64,000 nucleotides of DNA from CAIKMD01 sp035552195. Lineage in GTDB: Bacteria; Pseudomonadota; Alphaproteobacteria; ATCC43930; CGMCC-115725. The notes under the pieces were generated by a model. It was not told the origin of the DNA and ran no database searches. It saw nothing but the letters and a program-made list of their open reading frames with translations. Below are positions 1 through 9,386 of the stretch, piece by piece. Location: the NCBI GenBank assembly GCA_035552195.1, contig DASZLU010000065.1:72583-136582 (forward strand), in the 5' to 3' direction. The position numbers were made by a program, and so were the translations under genes. Position 1 is the stretch's first letter. Each line of letters opens with the position of its first letter.

Positions 1-1224
1 GCGCTCGGCGGCATCAAAGGCCCGTTGATGAAGGTGGCTCAGCTTCTCGCCACCATCCCCAACGCCCTGCCGCAGGAATACGCGCGCGAGCTCGCCTCGC
101 TGCAATCGGACGCGCCGGCGATGGGCTGGCCGTTCGTGAAGCGCCGCATGGCGAGCGAACTCGGCGAGAATTGGGAGCAGCGCTTCAAGAGCTTCGAGCA
201 TGAAGCGGCACGCGCCGCCTCATTGGGCCAAGTGCATCGCGCGGTCGCCAAGGACAGCACGGCGCTCGCATGCAAGCTGCAATATCCCGATATGGGCTCC
301 GCCGTCGAAGCCGATTTGCAACAGCTCAAATTTTTCCTCTCGCTCTACGAACGCTACGACCGCGCGGTGACCACCGACGAGATCCATGCCGAGATCGGCG
401 AGCGCCTGCGCGAGGAATTGGATTACGAGCGCGAAGCCGCGCATATGCGGCTCTACCGTCTGATGCTGGCCAAGGAAAAAGAGGTCACGGTCCCCGAGCC
501 GGTGCCCGAGCTATCGACCTCGCGGCTGCTGACCATGACCTGGATCGAAGGCTCGGCGATGCTCGAGGCGGTGAAGAAACCGCAGGCCGAGCGCAACGCC
601 ATCGCCCAGGCCATGTTCCGCGCCTGGTATGTGCCCTTTTATTACTACGGCGTGATCCATGGCGATCCGCATCTCGGCAATTACACGGTTCGCAGCGACA
701 ACGGCATCAACCTGCTCGATTTCGGCTGCATCCGGATTTTCCCCTCGAAATTCGTGAAAGGCGTCATCGACCTCTATCACGCGCTCGACCGCGACGATCG
801 CGATCTGGCGGTCGCGGCCTATAAGAGCTGGGGCTTCGGCAATCTCAACAAAGAGATGATCGAGGTACTGAACCGCTGGGCGCGCTTCCTCTACGCGCCG
901 CTGCTCGAAAACCGGAAGCGCCGCATCCAGGAACAGGAAGAGGAAGGCATCTACGGCCGCGAACTGGCCGAGGACGTCCACCGCCAGATCCGCCGCCTCG
1001 GCGGGGTGAAACCGCCGCGCGAATTTGTCTTCATGGACCGCGCAGCGTTGGGGCTGGGTTCGGTCTTCACCCATTTGAAGGCCGAGATCAACTGGCACCG
1101 GCTGTTCCACGAATTGATCGAGGATTTCGATTCCGAGGGGCTGGAGGCGCGGCAAAAGAAGGCGCTGACCGCCGCCGGCGTCCCCCAGGCGAGACCGGCG
1201 AAACCCCGCCGCAAGAGGGGCTGA
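1..1224 (+). CDS. AarF/UbiB (ABC1) family atypical kinase, 5' end outside window
   Basis: The reading frame is open from base 1, so the gene starts upstream; about 407 residues are visible. ABC1/UbiB hallmarks are present in order: a KxGQ-like motif near residue 10 (here KVAQ, Ala replacing Gly), the Ala-rich nucleotide loop (AARAASLGQVH), the lysine strand (ACKLQYP), the catalytic HGDPHLGN and the metal-binding LLDFG. Family members are ATPases/kinases linked to ubiquinone biosynthesis and lipid homeostasis at the membrane; no C-terminal membrane helices are obvious here, and the tail is basic (KPRRKRG). It is followed by a 118-base gap and galE. The family call is secure; the substrate is unknown. 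Confidence 0.9.
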   Translation, partial: ALGGIKGPLMKVAQLLATIPNALPQEYARELASLQSDAPAMGWPFVKRRMASELGENWEQRFKSFEHEAARAASLGQVHRAVAKDSTALACKLQYPDMGSAVEADLQQLKFFLSLYERYDRAVTTDEIHAEIGERLREELDYEREAAHMRLYRLMLAKEKEVTVPEPVPELSTSRLLTMTWIEGSAMLEAVKKPQAERNAIAQAMFRAWYVPFYYYGVIHGDPHLGNYTVRSDNGINLLDFGCIRIFPSKFVKGVIDLYHALDRDDRDLAVAAYKSWGFGNLNKEMIEVLNRWARFLYAPLLENRKRRIQEQEEEGIYGRELAEDVHRQIRRLGGVKPPREFVFMDRAALGLGSVFTHLKAEINWHRLFHELIEDFDSEGLEARQKKALTAAGVPQARPAKPRRKRG

Positions 1225-1342
1225 CGGCGGCCCGGCGCAACCTCTTGCCCAGGCAGAGGCTTAGCTTTAAGACGATTCCCCGGGAAGCAAATGCATCCAC
1301 AGCCCGTTATGGCTCGAACGGAATTTCTGCGCGTTTAGGGAA

Positions 1343-2347
1343 ATGATGGGTAAGAGCATTCTGGTCACCGGCGGGGCCGGCTATATCGGCTCGCATGCCT
1401 GCAAGGCCTTGGCCAAAGCGGGCTATGAGCCTGTCGCCTATGACAATCTGATTTACGGCCATAAAGAGGCCGTGCGCTGGGGGCCCTTCGTCGAGGGCGA
1501 TATCGGCGACCGCGAAAAAGTGGCCGAGACGATTCGCCGTCACGATATCGGCGCGGTCATGCATTTCGCCGCTTTCGCCTATGTCGGCGAGTCGGTCGAG
1601 CAGCCGGAGAAATATTTCCGGAACAACGTGGTCAACACGCTCGCGATGCTGGAAGCGATGCGCACGACCGGGGTGAAGCAGATCGTCTTTTCCTCGACCT
1701 GCGCGACCTACGGCCTGCCCGAGAAGATGCCGATCCGCGAAGACACGCCGCAGCACCCGGTCAATCCGTACGGCGAGACCAAGCTGATGGTCGAGCGCAT
1801 GCTGCACTGGTACGGCATCGCGCACGGGCTGCGTTCGGTCGCGCTGCGCTATTTTAATGCCGCCGGCGCCGATCCCGAGGGCGAGATCGGCGAGGACCAC
1901 AATCCCGAAACGCATCTGATCCCGCTGATTCTCGACGCCGCCGCCGGACGCCGGGCGCATATCGGCGTTTTCGGCAGCGATTACCCGACCCCGGACGGCA
2001 GCGCTGTCCGCGACTATATCCATGTGCAGGATCTCGCCGACGCGCATATCCGCGCGCTGGGCTATCTCGGCGATGGCGGCGAGAGCCGCGCCTTCAATCT
2101 CGGCACTGGCCATGGCCATTCGGTGCGCGAGACGATCGAAGCCGCGCGCCGCGTCACCGGTCGGCCGATCCCGAGCAAAGACAGCCCGCGACGAGCCGGC
2201 GATCCGCCGGTACTGGTCGCCGATGCCGGTGCGGCGCGGGAGAAGCTCGGCTGGATGCCGGCGCTCGGCTCGCTCGAGCACATCATCGGCACGGCGTGGG
2301 CCTGGCATCAAAAGCGCTTCAATACAAAAGAAGGAACTGCCCCCTGA
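1343..2347 (+). CDS. galE: UDP-glucose 4-epimerase
   Basis: Interconverts UDP-glucose and UDP-galactose in the cytoplasm, supplying sugar donors for surface glycans. The 334-residue length is normal for GalE. The N-terminus carries the Rossmann NAD motif TGGAGYIGSH; the SSTCATYG segment supplies the catalytic Ser/Thr and NPYGETK the YxxxK dyad. Start may be 1343 or the adjacent ATG at 1346. Its TGA overlaps the ATG of the next gene (2345-2349), so it is translationally coupled to the hydrolase/glycosyltransferase fusion, which suggests a role in making that enzyme's donor sugar rather than only galactose catabolism. Confidence 0.92.
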   Translation: MMGKSILVTGGAGYIGSHACKALAKAGYEPVAYDNLIYGHKEAVRWGPFVEGDIGDREKVAETIRRHDIGAVMHFAAFAYVGESVEQPEKYFRNNVVNTLAMLEAMRTTGVKQIVFSSTCATYGLPEKMPIREDTPQHPVNPYGETKLMVERMLHWYGIAHGLRSVALRYFNAAGADPEGEIGEDHNPETHLIPLILDAAAGRRAHIGVFGSDYPTPDGSAVRDYIHVQDLADAHIRALGYLGDGGESRAFNLGTGHGHSVRETIEAARRVTGRPIPSKDSPRRAGDPPVLVADAGAAREKLGWMPALGSLEHIIGTAWAWHQKRFNTKEGTAP

Positions 2348-4896
2348 TGGCGCCTGATTCCACCATCGCGCCAGAGGAAGGCACACGCGCTGCGACCGGC
2401 CGCCAGCCGATTCGCGTCCAAGGCAAATTCTTCTTCGTCGGCGAAGAGAAATACTTCGTCAAAGGCGTGACCTACGGACCCTTCCCTGTCGGCTCGCACG
2501 GAAGCCAATTCCCGGAGCGCGAGGTCGCCGCGCGCGATTTCCGCATGATGGCCGACACCGGCATTAACACGGTCCGCGTCTTCACGCCGCCGCCGATCTG
2601 GTTGCTCGATCTCGCCGACGAGCACGGCCTCAAGATGCTGGTCGGCGTACCGTGGTCGCAGCACGTCACCTTCCTCGACAGTCTCGAGATCCAGCGCGAT
2701 ATCGAGCGCACCGTGCTCGAGACCGTGCGCTCGATGAATCGGCATCCGGCGATCCTCGCCTTCCTCGTCGGCAACGAGATCCCGCCCGACATGGTGCGCT
2801 GGCACGGGCCGAACAACGTCCGCGCCTTTCTCAAGCGGCTCGTCGGCCTGATCAAGGATGTCGATCCGGAGCGGCTTGTCTCTTACGCGAATTTCCCGTC
2901 GACCGAATACCTCACGATCGATTTCACCGACTTCCTCTGCTTCAACGTCTATCTCCACAACGAGAGCGCGTTCCGCAAATACGTATCGCGGTTACACAAC
3001 CTCGCTGTCGACCGCCCGCTGGTACTGACCGAGTTCGGCATCGATTCGATGCGCGAAGGCAACGACGAGCAGGTGCGCATCCTGTCGTGGCAGCTCGGCG
3101 CTGCCTTCGAGATGGGCGTCGCCGGCGCCTGCGTCTTTGCCTGGACCGATGAATGGTTCACCGGCGGCCATTTGATCGAGGATTGGGCCTTCGGCGTCGT
3201 CGACCGCGACCGCAATCCGAAACCCGCACTCGAGACCTTACGCTCGCGCTATCAAGGTCCCATCCCCCCGTCGCTGCCGCGCACGCCGCGTGTCTCGGTC
3301 GTGGTCTGTACCTACAACGCCGAGCGGACCATGGCGCCGTGCCTCGAATCGCTCTCGAAGCTCAATTATCCCGATTACGAGGTCATCGTCGTCAATGACG
3401 GTTCGACTGATGGCAGCCTCGCGATCGCCGAGCGCTTCGGCTACTGCAAGATCATTTCGCAGCCGAACAAAGGCCTCAGCGTCGCGCGCAATGTCGGTGC
3501 CGAAGCATCGACCGGTGAGATCGTCGCCTATACCGACAGCGATTGCGTCGCCGATCCGGACTGGTTGAACTATCTCGTCGCCAAGATGGAAGCGGCCGAT
3601 CTCGTCGCCTGCGGCGGCCCGAACTTCCCGCCGCCCGAAGACAGCCTCATCCCATCAGCCGTCGCTGTGTCGCCCGGCGGGCCGACCCATGTCCTGCTTT
3701 CCGACGACACGGCCGAGCATATCGCCGGCTGCAACATGGCTTTCCGCCGCGACGTGCTGCTGCAGCTCGGCGGCTTCGACCCCGTCTATCGCGCCGCCGG
3801 CGACGACGTCGATATCTGTTGGCGCTTTCAGGATGCGGGTTACATGATCGGCTTCAGTCCCGCCGCGGTGGTTTGGCATTTCCGCCGCAACACGGTGAAA
3901 GCCTATATCGGCCAGCAGCGCGGCTACGGCAAAGCCGAGGCGCTGGTGTATTCCAAGCATCCGATCCGCTTCAACCTGTTCGGCCAGGCGAAATGGCTCG
4001 GCCGCATCTATGGCGATCTTTCCGCCTCGCTGCTCATATCGCGCCAGCCGGTGATCTATTCCGGCGTGTTCGGCCGCGGTCTGTTTCAAACGCTCTACGA
4101 GCCGCCTTCCTCGCTGGCGCAATTCCTGCCGCTGACTTTCGAATGGAACGTCGTCGCGATCATCCTGGCGCTCGCCGGGGTCGTCATCGGCGGCTGGGGC
4201 CTGCTGTTCCTGGTACCGCTGATCGTCACCTGGGTCATGTGCATCAACGGCGCCTTGCGCGCGCCGATCGACAAGCGCTTCCGCGGCGTCAAGGCGCGCG
4301 CGCTGGTCGCGCTGCTGATCTATCTCGGCCCGATCCTGCGCGGCTGGGAACGGCTCAAATGGCGCTTCAAGGAAATGAAGGAGCCGGAAGCGAGCACGAG
4401 CACGCTCGCCCCGCCGAGCGAAGCGCCGCGTGTTTCGTGGCGCGATCGCACCTTCTATCTCTCCTACTGGAGCGAAAAGAGCGACGAGAAGGAAGTCATG
4501 ATCGGCGAGATCATGCGCTACCTGACGCCGCAGAAATATTTCATCCAGACCGATCAAGGCTGGGACAATTGGGATTTGAAGATCGCGCGCGGCCTCTGGA
4601 GTCGGGCCTATCTTCTCGTCGTCACCGAGAATCACGGCGGCGAGAAGCGGCTGATGCGGGTGCGTTGCGTGATGCGCTTCTCGCGCTTCTCGACCTTCGT
4701 GCTGCGCGCTTACGCGGTGCTGACCGCCGCGGCGTTGATCCTCGACGCGCCGGTGTGGGCCGCGATCATCGGCATCCTCGGCATCGCCCACGCCGGGCTC
4801 ATCGTCTACCGGACGGTCGAGTTCGGCCGCTTGATGCATCGCATCGTCGACACGATCGCGCAGCGTCTGCACCTGACGCCGGTCAAATCGGACTGA
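2347..4896 (+). CDS. Glycoside hydrolase (TIM barrel)-GT2 glycosyltransferase fusion, membrane protein
   Basis: An 849-residue two-enzyme protein. Residues about 35-310 form a GH2/GH5-like TIM barrel with both expected acids: Asn-Glu at 143-144 (GNEIP) and Glu229 (TEFGID). From about residue 315 a family 2 glycosyltransferase begins (SVVVCTYNAE), with a DSD metal motif at 397-399, a GDDVD acceptor-site motif and a QQRGYGKAEA segment resembling QxxRW. Hydrophobic stretches follow (about 600-640 and 795-825), so it is probably an inner-membrane polysaccharide synthase. The start at 2347 is chosen because it overlaps galE and has AAGGAA about ten bases upstream. A two-base step leads to the ABC exporter. 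The polymer is unknown; the fused hydrolase may trim or transglycosylate it. Confidence 0.85.
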   Translation: MAPDSTIAPEEGTRAATGRQPIRVQGKFFFVGEEKYFVKGVTYGPFPVGSHGSQFPEREVAARDFRMMADTGINTVRVFTPPPIWLLDLADEHGLKMLVGVPWSQHVTFLDSLEIQRDIERTVLETVRSMNRHPAILAFLVGNEIPPDMVRWHGPNNVRAFLKRLVGLIKDVDPERLVSYANFPSTEYLTIDFTDFLCFNVYLHNESAFRKYVSRLHNLAVDRPLVLTEFGIDSMREGNDEQVRILSWQLGAAFEMGVAGACVFAWTDEWFTGGHLIEDWAFGVVDRDRNPKPALETLRSRYQGPIPPSLPRTPRVSVVVCTYNAERTMAPCLESLSKLNYPDYEVIVVNDGSTDGSLAIAERFGYCKIISQPNKGLSVARNVGAEASTGEIVAYTDSDCVADPDWLNYLVAKMEAADLVACGGPNFPPPEDSLIPSAVAVSPGGPTHVLLSDDTAEHIAGCNMAFRRDVLLQLGGFDPVYRAAGDDVDICWRFQDAGYMIGFSPAAVVWHFRRNTVKAYIGQQRGYGKAEALVYSKHPIRFNLFGQAKWLGRIYGDLSASLLISRQPVIYSGVFGRGLFQTLYEPPSSLAQFLPLTFEWNVVAIILALAGVVIGGWGLLFLVPLIVTWVMCINGALRAPIDKRFRGVKARALVALLIYLGPILRGWERLKWRFKEMKEPEASTSTLAPPSEAPRVSWRDRTFYLSYWSEKSDEKEVMIGEIMRYLTPQKYFIQTDQGWDNWDLKIARGLWSRAYLLVVTENHGGEKRLMRVRCVMRFSRFSTFVLRAYAVLTAAALILDAPVWAAIIGILGIAHAGLIVYRTVEFGRLMHRIVDTIAQRLHLTPVKSD

Positions 4897-4897
4897 T

Positions 4898-6697
4898 ATG
4901 AACAGCCTCCTCTGGAAGCTGCTGCCGTACCTTCGTCCGTACAAGTGGCGCATTCTCTGGGCGTTCACACAGATTTTCCTGGTCGCCGGCTTCGAGCTGC
5001 TGAAGCCGTGGCCGCTGCAGCTCGTCATCGACGATGTGCTGGGCGGCAACAAGACCGGCTTCCCCCTGCTCTCGCAGCTCGCGCCGCTGGATCTGCTGCT
5101 GGCCGCAGCAATCGGCCTGGTGGTGATCAATTTCGCCAGCGCGGGCCTGACCTGGCTGCACAACGTGACGACCATCGCGGTCGGCCAGGGCATGGTCAAC
5201 GATCTGCGCGGCGCGCTCTACGCGCATCTGCAGCGTCTCTCGCTCGCTTTTCATAGCCGGCAGAAAGTCGGCGACCTGATGTACCGCATCACCGCCGACG
5301 CGTTCGCGGTGCAGACCGTGATGATGAACGGCCTGCTGCCGATCATCTCGGCCGTCGTGCTGCTGGCCGGGATGCTCGTCGTGATGATCCCGCTCGATCC
5401 GCTCCTGACGCTGGTCTCGCTGACCGTCGTGCCGGCGCTCTTCGTGCTGATCGCGATCTTCAACAAGAAGATCATCGCCGTCGCCACCGAGGTGCGCGAC
5501 CGTGACAGCTATGTCTACACCCTCGTCCATTGGGCGATGAGCTCGATCAAGGTCGTGCAAGCATTCACCAAAGAAGAGGAAGAATACCGCCGCTTCATGA
5601 GTGCGAGCCGCGCCAGCCTCGACGCGACGCTGCGCCTCTACAGCTGGCAGACGATCTATTCCGGCATGGTCGGCTCGCTGACTGCCGCCGGCACGGCGCT
5701 CGTCATCTATGTCGGCGCGCGCTCGGTGATGACGCACAACCTGACCGTCGGTCAGCTCATCGTGTTCATTTCCTACCTCGCGCAGCTCTACAACCCCGTG
5801 AACCAGATCACGCAGAGCTGGGGCCTTATCGCCGGCGCGCGCATCGGCGCACGGCGCTCGTTCGAGGTACTCGACACCGAGCCGGACCTCAAAGACGGGA
5901 ACCGCAATTTCCCGGGCACCGGCGCGCGCGGCGCGGTCGAGTGGCGCGACATTCATTTCCGCTATCGCGACGAGATGCCGGTGCTCGACGGCATCAGCGT
6001 CAGCGTGAAGCCCGGCACGAAAGTCGCGCTGGTCGGGCCGACCGGCGCCGGCAAATCGACGCTCATGGGCCTGCTGCCGCGCTTCTTCGATCCGAGCGAC
6101 GGCGCCGTATTCATCGATGGCGTTAACGTGCGCGATTACAAGCTCAACGCGTTGCGCCAGCAGATCGCGATGGTGCTGCAGCCCCCCCTCGTCTTTCCGA
6201 TGTCGGTACGCGACAACATTGCCTACGGCCGGCCGGATGCCAGCGATGCCGAGGTTGAGAGCGCAGCCAGGCTCGCGCGCATCGACGGGCTGATCAATAA
6301 CCTGCCGCAGCGCTACGACACCATCCTCGGCGACAACGCGACTTTATCCGAGGGCGAGAAACAGCGCCTCACCATCGCCCGCGCTATCTTGCGCAACGCT
6401 CCGATCCTTATCCTCGACGAGCCGACCTCCGCCCTCGATGTCGAGACCGAGGCGATGGTGATGGAAGGCATCAACCGGCTGACTCAAGGCCGCACGACCT
6501 TCATCATCGCGCATCGGCTCTCGACCGTGCGCAGCGCCGACATGATCCTCGTGCTGCGCAACGGAACGATCGCCGAAAGCGGCAGCTTCGACGAGCTGAT
6601 GCGAAGCGGCGGCGTGTTTGCCGGGCTCTACAACACCCAGTTCGTCGACAGCCCGACGCCCGAGAGCCGCGTCACGACCTCGGTCGAGCCCTCGTAA
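4898..6697 (+). CDS. ABC exporter, fused permease and ATPase (MsbA/lipid or glycan type)
   Basis: A 599-residue half-transporter with an N-terminal six-helix ABC membrane domain (about 15-310) and a C-terminal ATPase. Walker A GPTGAGKST lies at 380-388, the signature is LSEGE at 483-487 instead of LSGGQ, Walker B is ILILDEP at about 505, and the H-loop is IIAHRLST. It starts two bases after the fusion glycosyltransferase and so forms the third gene of the galE operon; exporting the glycan or a lipid-linked precursor is the natural inference. Its last 70 bases overlap the convergent TerC gene. Confidence 0.9.
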   Translation: MNSLLWKLLPYLRPYKWRILWAFTQIFLVAGFELLKPWPLQLVIDDVLGGNKTGFPLLSQLAPLDLLLAAAIGLVVINFASAGLTWLHNVTTIAVGQGMVNDLRGALYAHLQRLSLAFHSRQKVGDLMYRITADAFAVQTVMMNGLLPIISAVVLLAGMLVVMIPLDPLLTLVSLTVVPALFVLIAIFNKKIIAVATEVRDRDSYVYTLVHWAMSSIKVVQAFTKEEEEYRRFMSASRASLDATLRLYSWQTIYSGMVGSLTAAGTALVIYVGARSVMTHNLTVGQLIVFISYLAQLYNPVNQITQSWGLIAGARIGARRSFEVLDTEPDLKDGNRNFPGTGARGAVEWRDIHFRYRDEMPVLDGISVSVKPGTKVALVGPTGAGKSTLMGLLPRFFDPSDGAVFIDGVNVRDYKLNALRQQIAMVLQPPLVFPMSVRDNIAYGRPDASDAEVESAARLARIDGLINNLPQRYDTILGDNATLSEGEKQRLTIARAILRNAPILILDEPTSALDVETEAMVMEGINRLTQGRTTFIIAHRLSTVRSADMILVLRNGTIAESGSFDELMRSGGVFAGLYNTQFVDSPTPESRVTTSVEPS

Positions 6698-7287
6698 ATC
6701 ATCTTCAGCGCCACACCGGTGACGATCGCGAGGCCGATCCACGCGATCCAGCGATAGCGCGCGATGAGGCGGCCCGTGACCTCCGACGCGACCCCCATCA
6801 GCGCGACCGACAGCGTGAGACCGCAGACCAGCACCCAGATGTGATTGCGCGCGGTGCCGGCGACGGCGAGCACGTTATCGAGCGACATCGACACATCGGC
6901 GAGGACGATACGGAACAATGCCTGCCGGAAACTATCCGATGGGGGCTTTGCGGCGTGCTCCGGCTCCTCGGCTTTGCCGGCGAGGTCGCGATAGAGCTTC
7001 CACGCGACCCACAGCAACAGCAGCCCGCCCGCCAGGGTGAGGCCGATGATCGCGAGCAGATCGACCGCGATCAACGCCAAACAGATGCGCAGGATGGTCG
7101 CGACGACGATGCCCCAAACGATCGCGCGGCGACGCTGGCTCTTCTCCAGATGCGCCGCCGCCATGCCGACGACGACCGCATTGTCGCCGGCGAGGACGAC
7201 ATCGATGATGACGACCGACAGAAAGGCGCCGAGCGCGCCCAGTTCGCCACCGGGACTCAGAATCGCAGGCATGACGAAGAGGTTCAT
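6628..7287 (-). CDS. TerC family integral membrane protein (YjbE-like)
   Basis: About 219 residues, with six or seven hydrophobic helices and the two characteristic acidic motifs of the TerC family, DVVLAGDNAVV near the N-terminus and DVSMSLDNVLAV mid-protein. TerC proteins are implicated in metal (especially manganese) handling or in loading metalloproteins during secretion. The ATG at 7287 is preferred to a TTG at 7311; neither has a good ribosome-binding site. The 3' end overlaps the convergent ABC exporter gene by 70 bases. Confidence 0.88.
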   Translation of the reverse strand: MNLFVMPAILSPGGELGALGAFLSVVIIDVVLAGDNAVVVGMAAAHLEKSQRRRAIVWGIVVATILRICLALIAVDLLAIIGLTLAGGLLLLWVAWKLYRDLAGKAEEPEHAAKPPSDSFRQALFRIVLADVSMSLDNVLAVAGTARNHIWVLVCGLTLSVALMGVASEVTGRLIARYRWIAWIGLAIVTGVALKMIYEGSTEVVTRLSGVGLSTNWVL

Positions 7288-7411
7288 AGAGAAGCGCGCG
7301 ACCGGGGGCAAAGGTCGATTTTCCGGCGGAAAGCTTGGCCTTCAGGACGCGCGCACCGATTGTTAACCAATTTCGGGCGACACTCTGCCACCGCGAGGAG
7401 GGGACGTAGGA

Positions 7412-8281
7412 ATGGCGCAGTATCGCAGCTCAACGCAGCCCGCCGACGACATCGGCAACGACGTAATCGAAATCGAAGCCGCCGTGCCGGCGCAGGCCGC
7501 GACGGTCGCGTGGGCCGGCGATGACGACGCGCAGCTCGGCGAGTTGCTCGCCAGCCACGGCTTTGCCGCCAAGCTCACCGCCCGGCTCGTCGAACTGGCC
7601 GCCGCGCCGGCCCATGTGAAACGGCCGGTCGACCGGCTCGCCATCGCTCTCGGCGCACAATTCAATTTCTTCGCGCTCGAGGAAGCGTGGCAGCAGCCGA
7701 TCCTGTTGTGTGGCCTTCCGGGCGCGGGAACGACCACGCTGGCGACCAAGCTCGCGGCGCGTTACGACGACAACGAAGTTTTGGTGATCAGCGCCGGCGC
7801 GCATGACGCGGCGAAGACCGCGCTATTGACGGAAAATCTCGAAGCGCTCGATCTTCCCCTCACCCAAGCCGCCGACGCCGCTGCGCTCGGCCGCGCCATC
7901 GGCAGCGCCGCCGGCCGCAAAGTCATCATCGATGTCGCCGCTCGCTCGCCCTTCGATCGCGCGCAAGTGAAAGACTTCATCACCGCAGCCGGTGCCGCCG
8001 GCCTGCTGGTGATCGCGGCCGAAACCGGCATCGAGGATGCGACAAGCGTCGCCAAAGCCGCGAGCGACATCGGCATCGCGCGGACGATCGTGACCGGTCT
8101 CGATGCCGGGCGTTATCTCGGCGCCGCGCTGAGCGCCGCCGATGCGATGAAGCTGGCGCTTGTCAGCGCCAGCGTCACACCGCATTTCGGTTTTGGCCTG
8201 CGTGCTTTCTCGCCGGAAAATCTCGCTCGCCGCCTCATGTCGGGCGGCCATGCAGAGCGTTGGCGAGTCGCGCCGATCTGA
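7412..8281 (+). CDS. FlhF-like SRP54-type GTPase domain protein with altered P-loop
   Basis: A 289-residue cytosolic protein. After a linker and a small helical region it has an SRP/FlhF-like G domain: G1 is GLPGAGTTT at 101-109, the G3 position reads VIIDVAARSP, and the C-terminal part carries TGLDAGRYLGAALS, aligning with the TKLDE...GAALS region of FlhF. The invariant P-loop lysine is Thr107, so nucleotide hydrolysis is doubtful. Proteins of this type, FlhF-like but without flagellar neighbours, are common in alphaproteobacteria as far as I recall. No flagellar genes are in this window. Function unknown. Confidence 0.7.
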   Translation: MAQYRSSTQPADDIGNDVIEIEAAVPAQAATVAWAGDDDAQLGELLASHGFAAKLTARLVELAAAPAHVKRPVDRLAIALGAQFNFFALEEAWQQPILLCGLPGAGTTTLATKLAARYDDNEVLVISAGAHDAAKTALLTENLEALDLPLTQAADAAALGRAIGSAAGRKVIIDVAARSPFDRAQVKDFITAAGAAGLLVIAAETGIEDATSVAKAASDIGIARTIVTGLDAGRYLGAALSAADAMKLALVSASVTPHFGFGLRAFSPENLARRLMSGGHAERWRVAPI

Positions 8282-8308
8282 TCGGCGCTTCCCTCGTTCT
8301 TACGAGTC

Positions 8309-8773
8309 CTAGTTCTTGCAGGTCGGGTAGGTGTTCTTGGCCGCCGCGGCCTGCTGCACGACATAGTGGACGAAATCGTCTTTGCCGAAAGTCTGCCCCT
8401 TGGTGAGCAGGTCGGCCGAGCGCGTGCAAAGGACCGAGACGGTCTCCTTGCCGGCGCTGAGCGCCATCTGATTGGCGAGCGAGGTGATAAATCGGTCGAA
8501 GGCGCTATCGGCGCCGCGGCCGCTGACGCGGCGGAAATAGCCGATCATCTTCTGTTGATACGCCGCCAGGGTGCTGGCGTTGCGATTCCTGAATTCCGCA
8601 TAAGACTGGCTGCGGCAGGAATCGCTCACCACCATCAGCTCGGTTTGAAAGCGCACCGCTTGATCGGCTTCGATCTCCTCGGAGCGATAGCAACTCGCGG
8701 CCTGAGCGACGGAGACGGTACCCGCAAGAATCACGGCGATGACCGTGGCTTTCATAAGCTGCAAATTCTTCAA
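8309..8773 (-). CDS. Secreted hypothetical protein with four cysteines
   Basis: A 154-residue protein with a clear Sec signal peptide (hydrophobic residues about 8-20, cleavage after VAQA), so the mature part is periplasmic or exported. The mature chain has four cysteines that could form two disulfides and is otherwise helical and polar. A TTG start at 8773 is chosen because GAGG lies eight bases upstream; an in-frame ATG is at 8755. It lies 10 bases downstream of the DedA gene on the same strand and is probably co-transcribed. I do not recognise the family. Confidence 0.7.
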   Translation of the reverse strand: MKNLQLMKATVIAVILAGTVSVAQAASCYRSEEIEADQAVRFQTELMVVSDSCRSQSYAEFRNRNASTLAAYQQKMIGYFRRVSGRGADSAFDRFITSLANQMALSAGKETVSVLCTRSADLLTKGQTFGKDDFVHYVVQQAAAAKNTYPTCKN

Positions 8774-8783
8774 CAGATGTTCC

Positions 8784-9386
8784 TCAACCTGGGGGTAATG
8801 CTGCGGCCGTCATTTTACGACGGCGACGCTTGTGCAAGCGATGGGCAAAATGTCCGATGATCAGCAAAAGCGCGAAGATGATCAGCATCGCCTCGCTGAA
8901 GCGCTCGGCGATCTCGCCGAGCACGCGACCGAACGCGTGGCCGCAGATATAGCCGACGCCGACAAAAATCGCCGCCCAAATCCCGGCCGCGATGAAGTTG
9001 AAGATCATGAAGCGCTGCCAGTTGACGCGGCTCACCCCGATCGCGAAAGACGAAAAATTGCGGATCCCGTAAATAAAGCGAAAGCTCAAAATGAACCAGA
9101 CGTCGAAGCGGCGGATCCAGACGAGTGCTTTGTCGACGCGCTCTTGCCAGGTCGGCTGGCGCGCCAAAAGACCGACGCCGAAATGGCGCCCGATCCAGAA
9201 ATAGGTTTGATCGCCGCAAAAACTCCCGAGCCAGGCCGCGATCAACAGCAGCGGCCACGCCAGCAGACCTTGAGAGGCGGCAAAGCCCGCGAACAACACA
9301 AAGGTCTCGCCCTCGAAGAACGTCCAGCCGAACGCAATCAGATAAGACAGCGTCCCGTGTTCAACGATGAAACGATGGACATCCAT
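8784..9386 (-). CDS. DedA family membrane protein
   Basis: 200 residues with the DedA/SNARE-associated layout: an amphipathic start, FEGETFVLFAGF, a glycine-rich GSFCGDQTYFWIGRHFG, the conserved RFIYGIRNF and late transmembrane helices. DedA proteins act in the inner membrane, probably as lipid (undecaprenyl phosphate or phospholipid) scramblases or flippases. Start 9386 is supported by GGAGAGA upstream; the frame extends to 9476 without a ribosome-binding site. First gene of a two-gene unit with the secreted protein at 8309. Confidence 0.9.
   Translation of the reverse strand: MDVHRFIVEHGTLSYLIAFGWTFFEGETFVLFAGFAASQGLLAWPLLLIAAWLGSFCGDQTYFWIGRHFGVGLLARQPTWQERVDKALVWIRRFDVWFILSFRFIYGIRNFSSFAIGVSRVNWQRFMIFNFIAAGIWAAIFVGVGYICGHAFGRVLGEIAERFSEAMLIIFALLLIIGHFAHRLHKRRRRKMTAAALPPG

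Noticed and set aside
3543..5199. Long alternative frames on both strands over the glycosyltransferase and ABC genes
   Set aside because: Arg/Ala-rich shadows of the recognised genes; no motifs.
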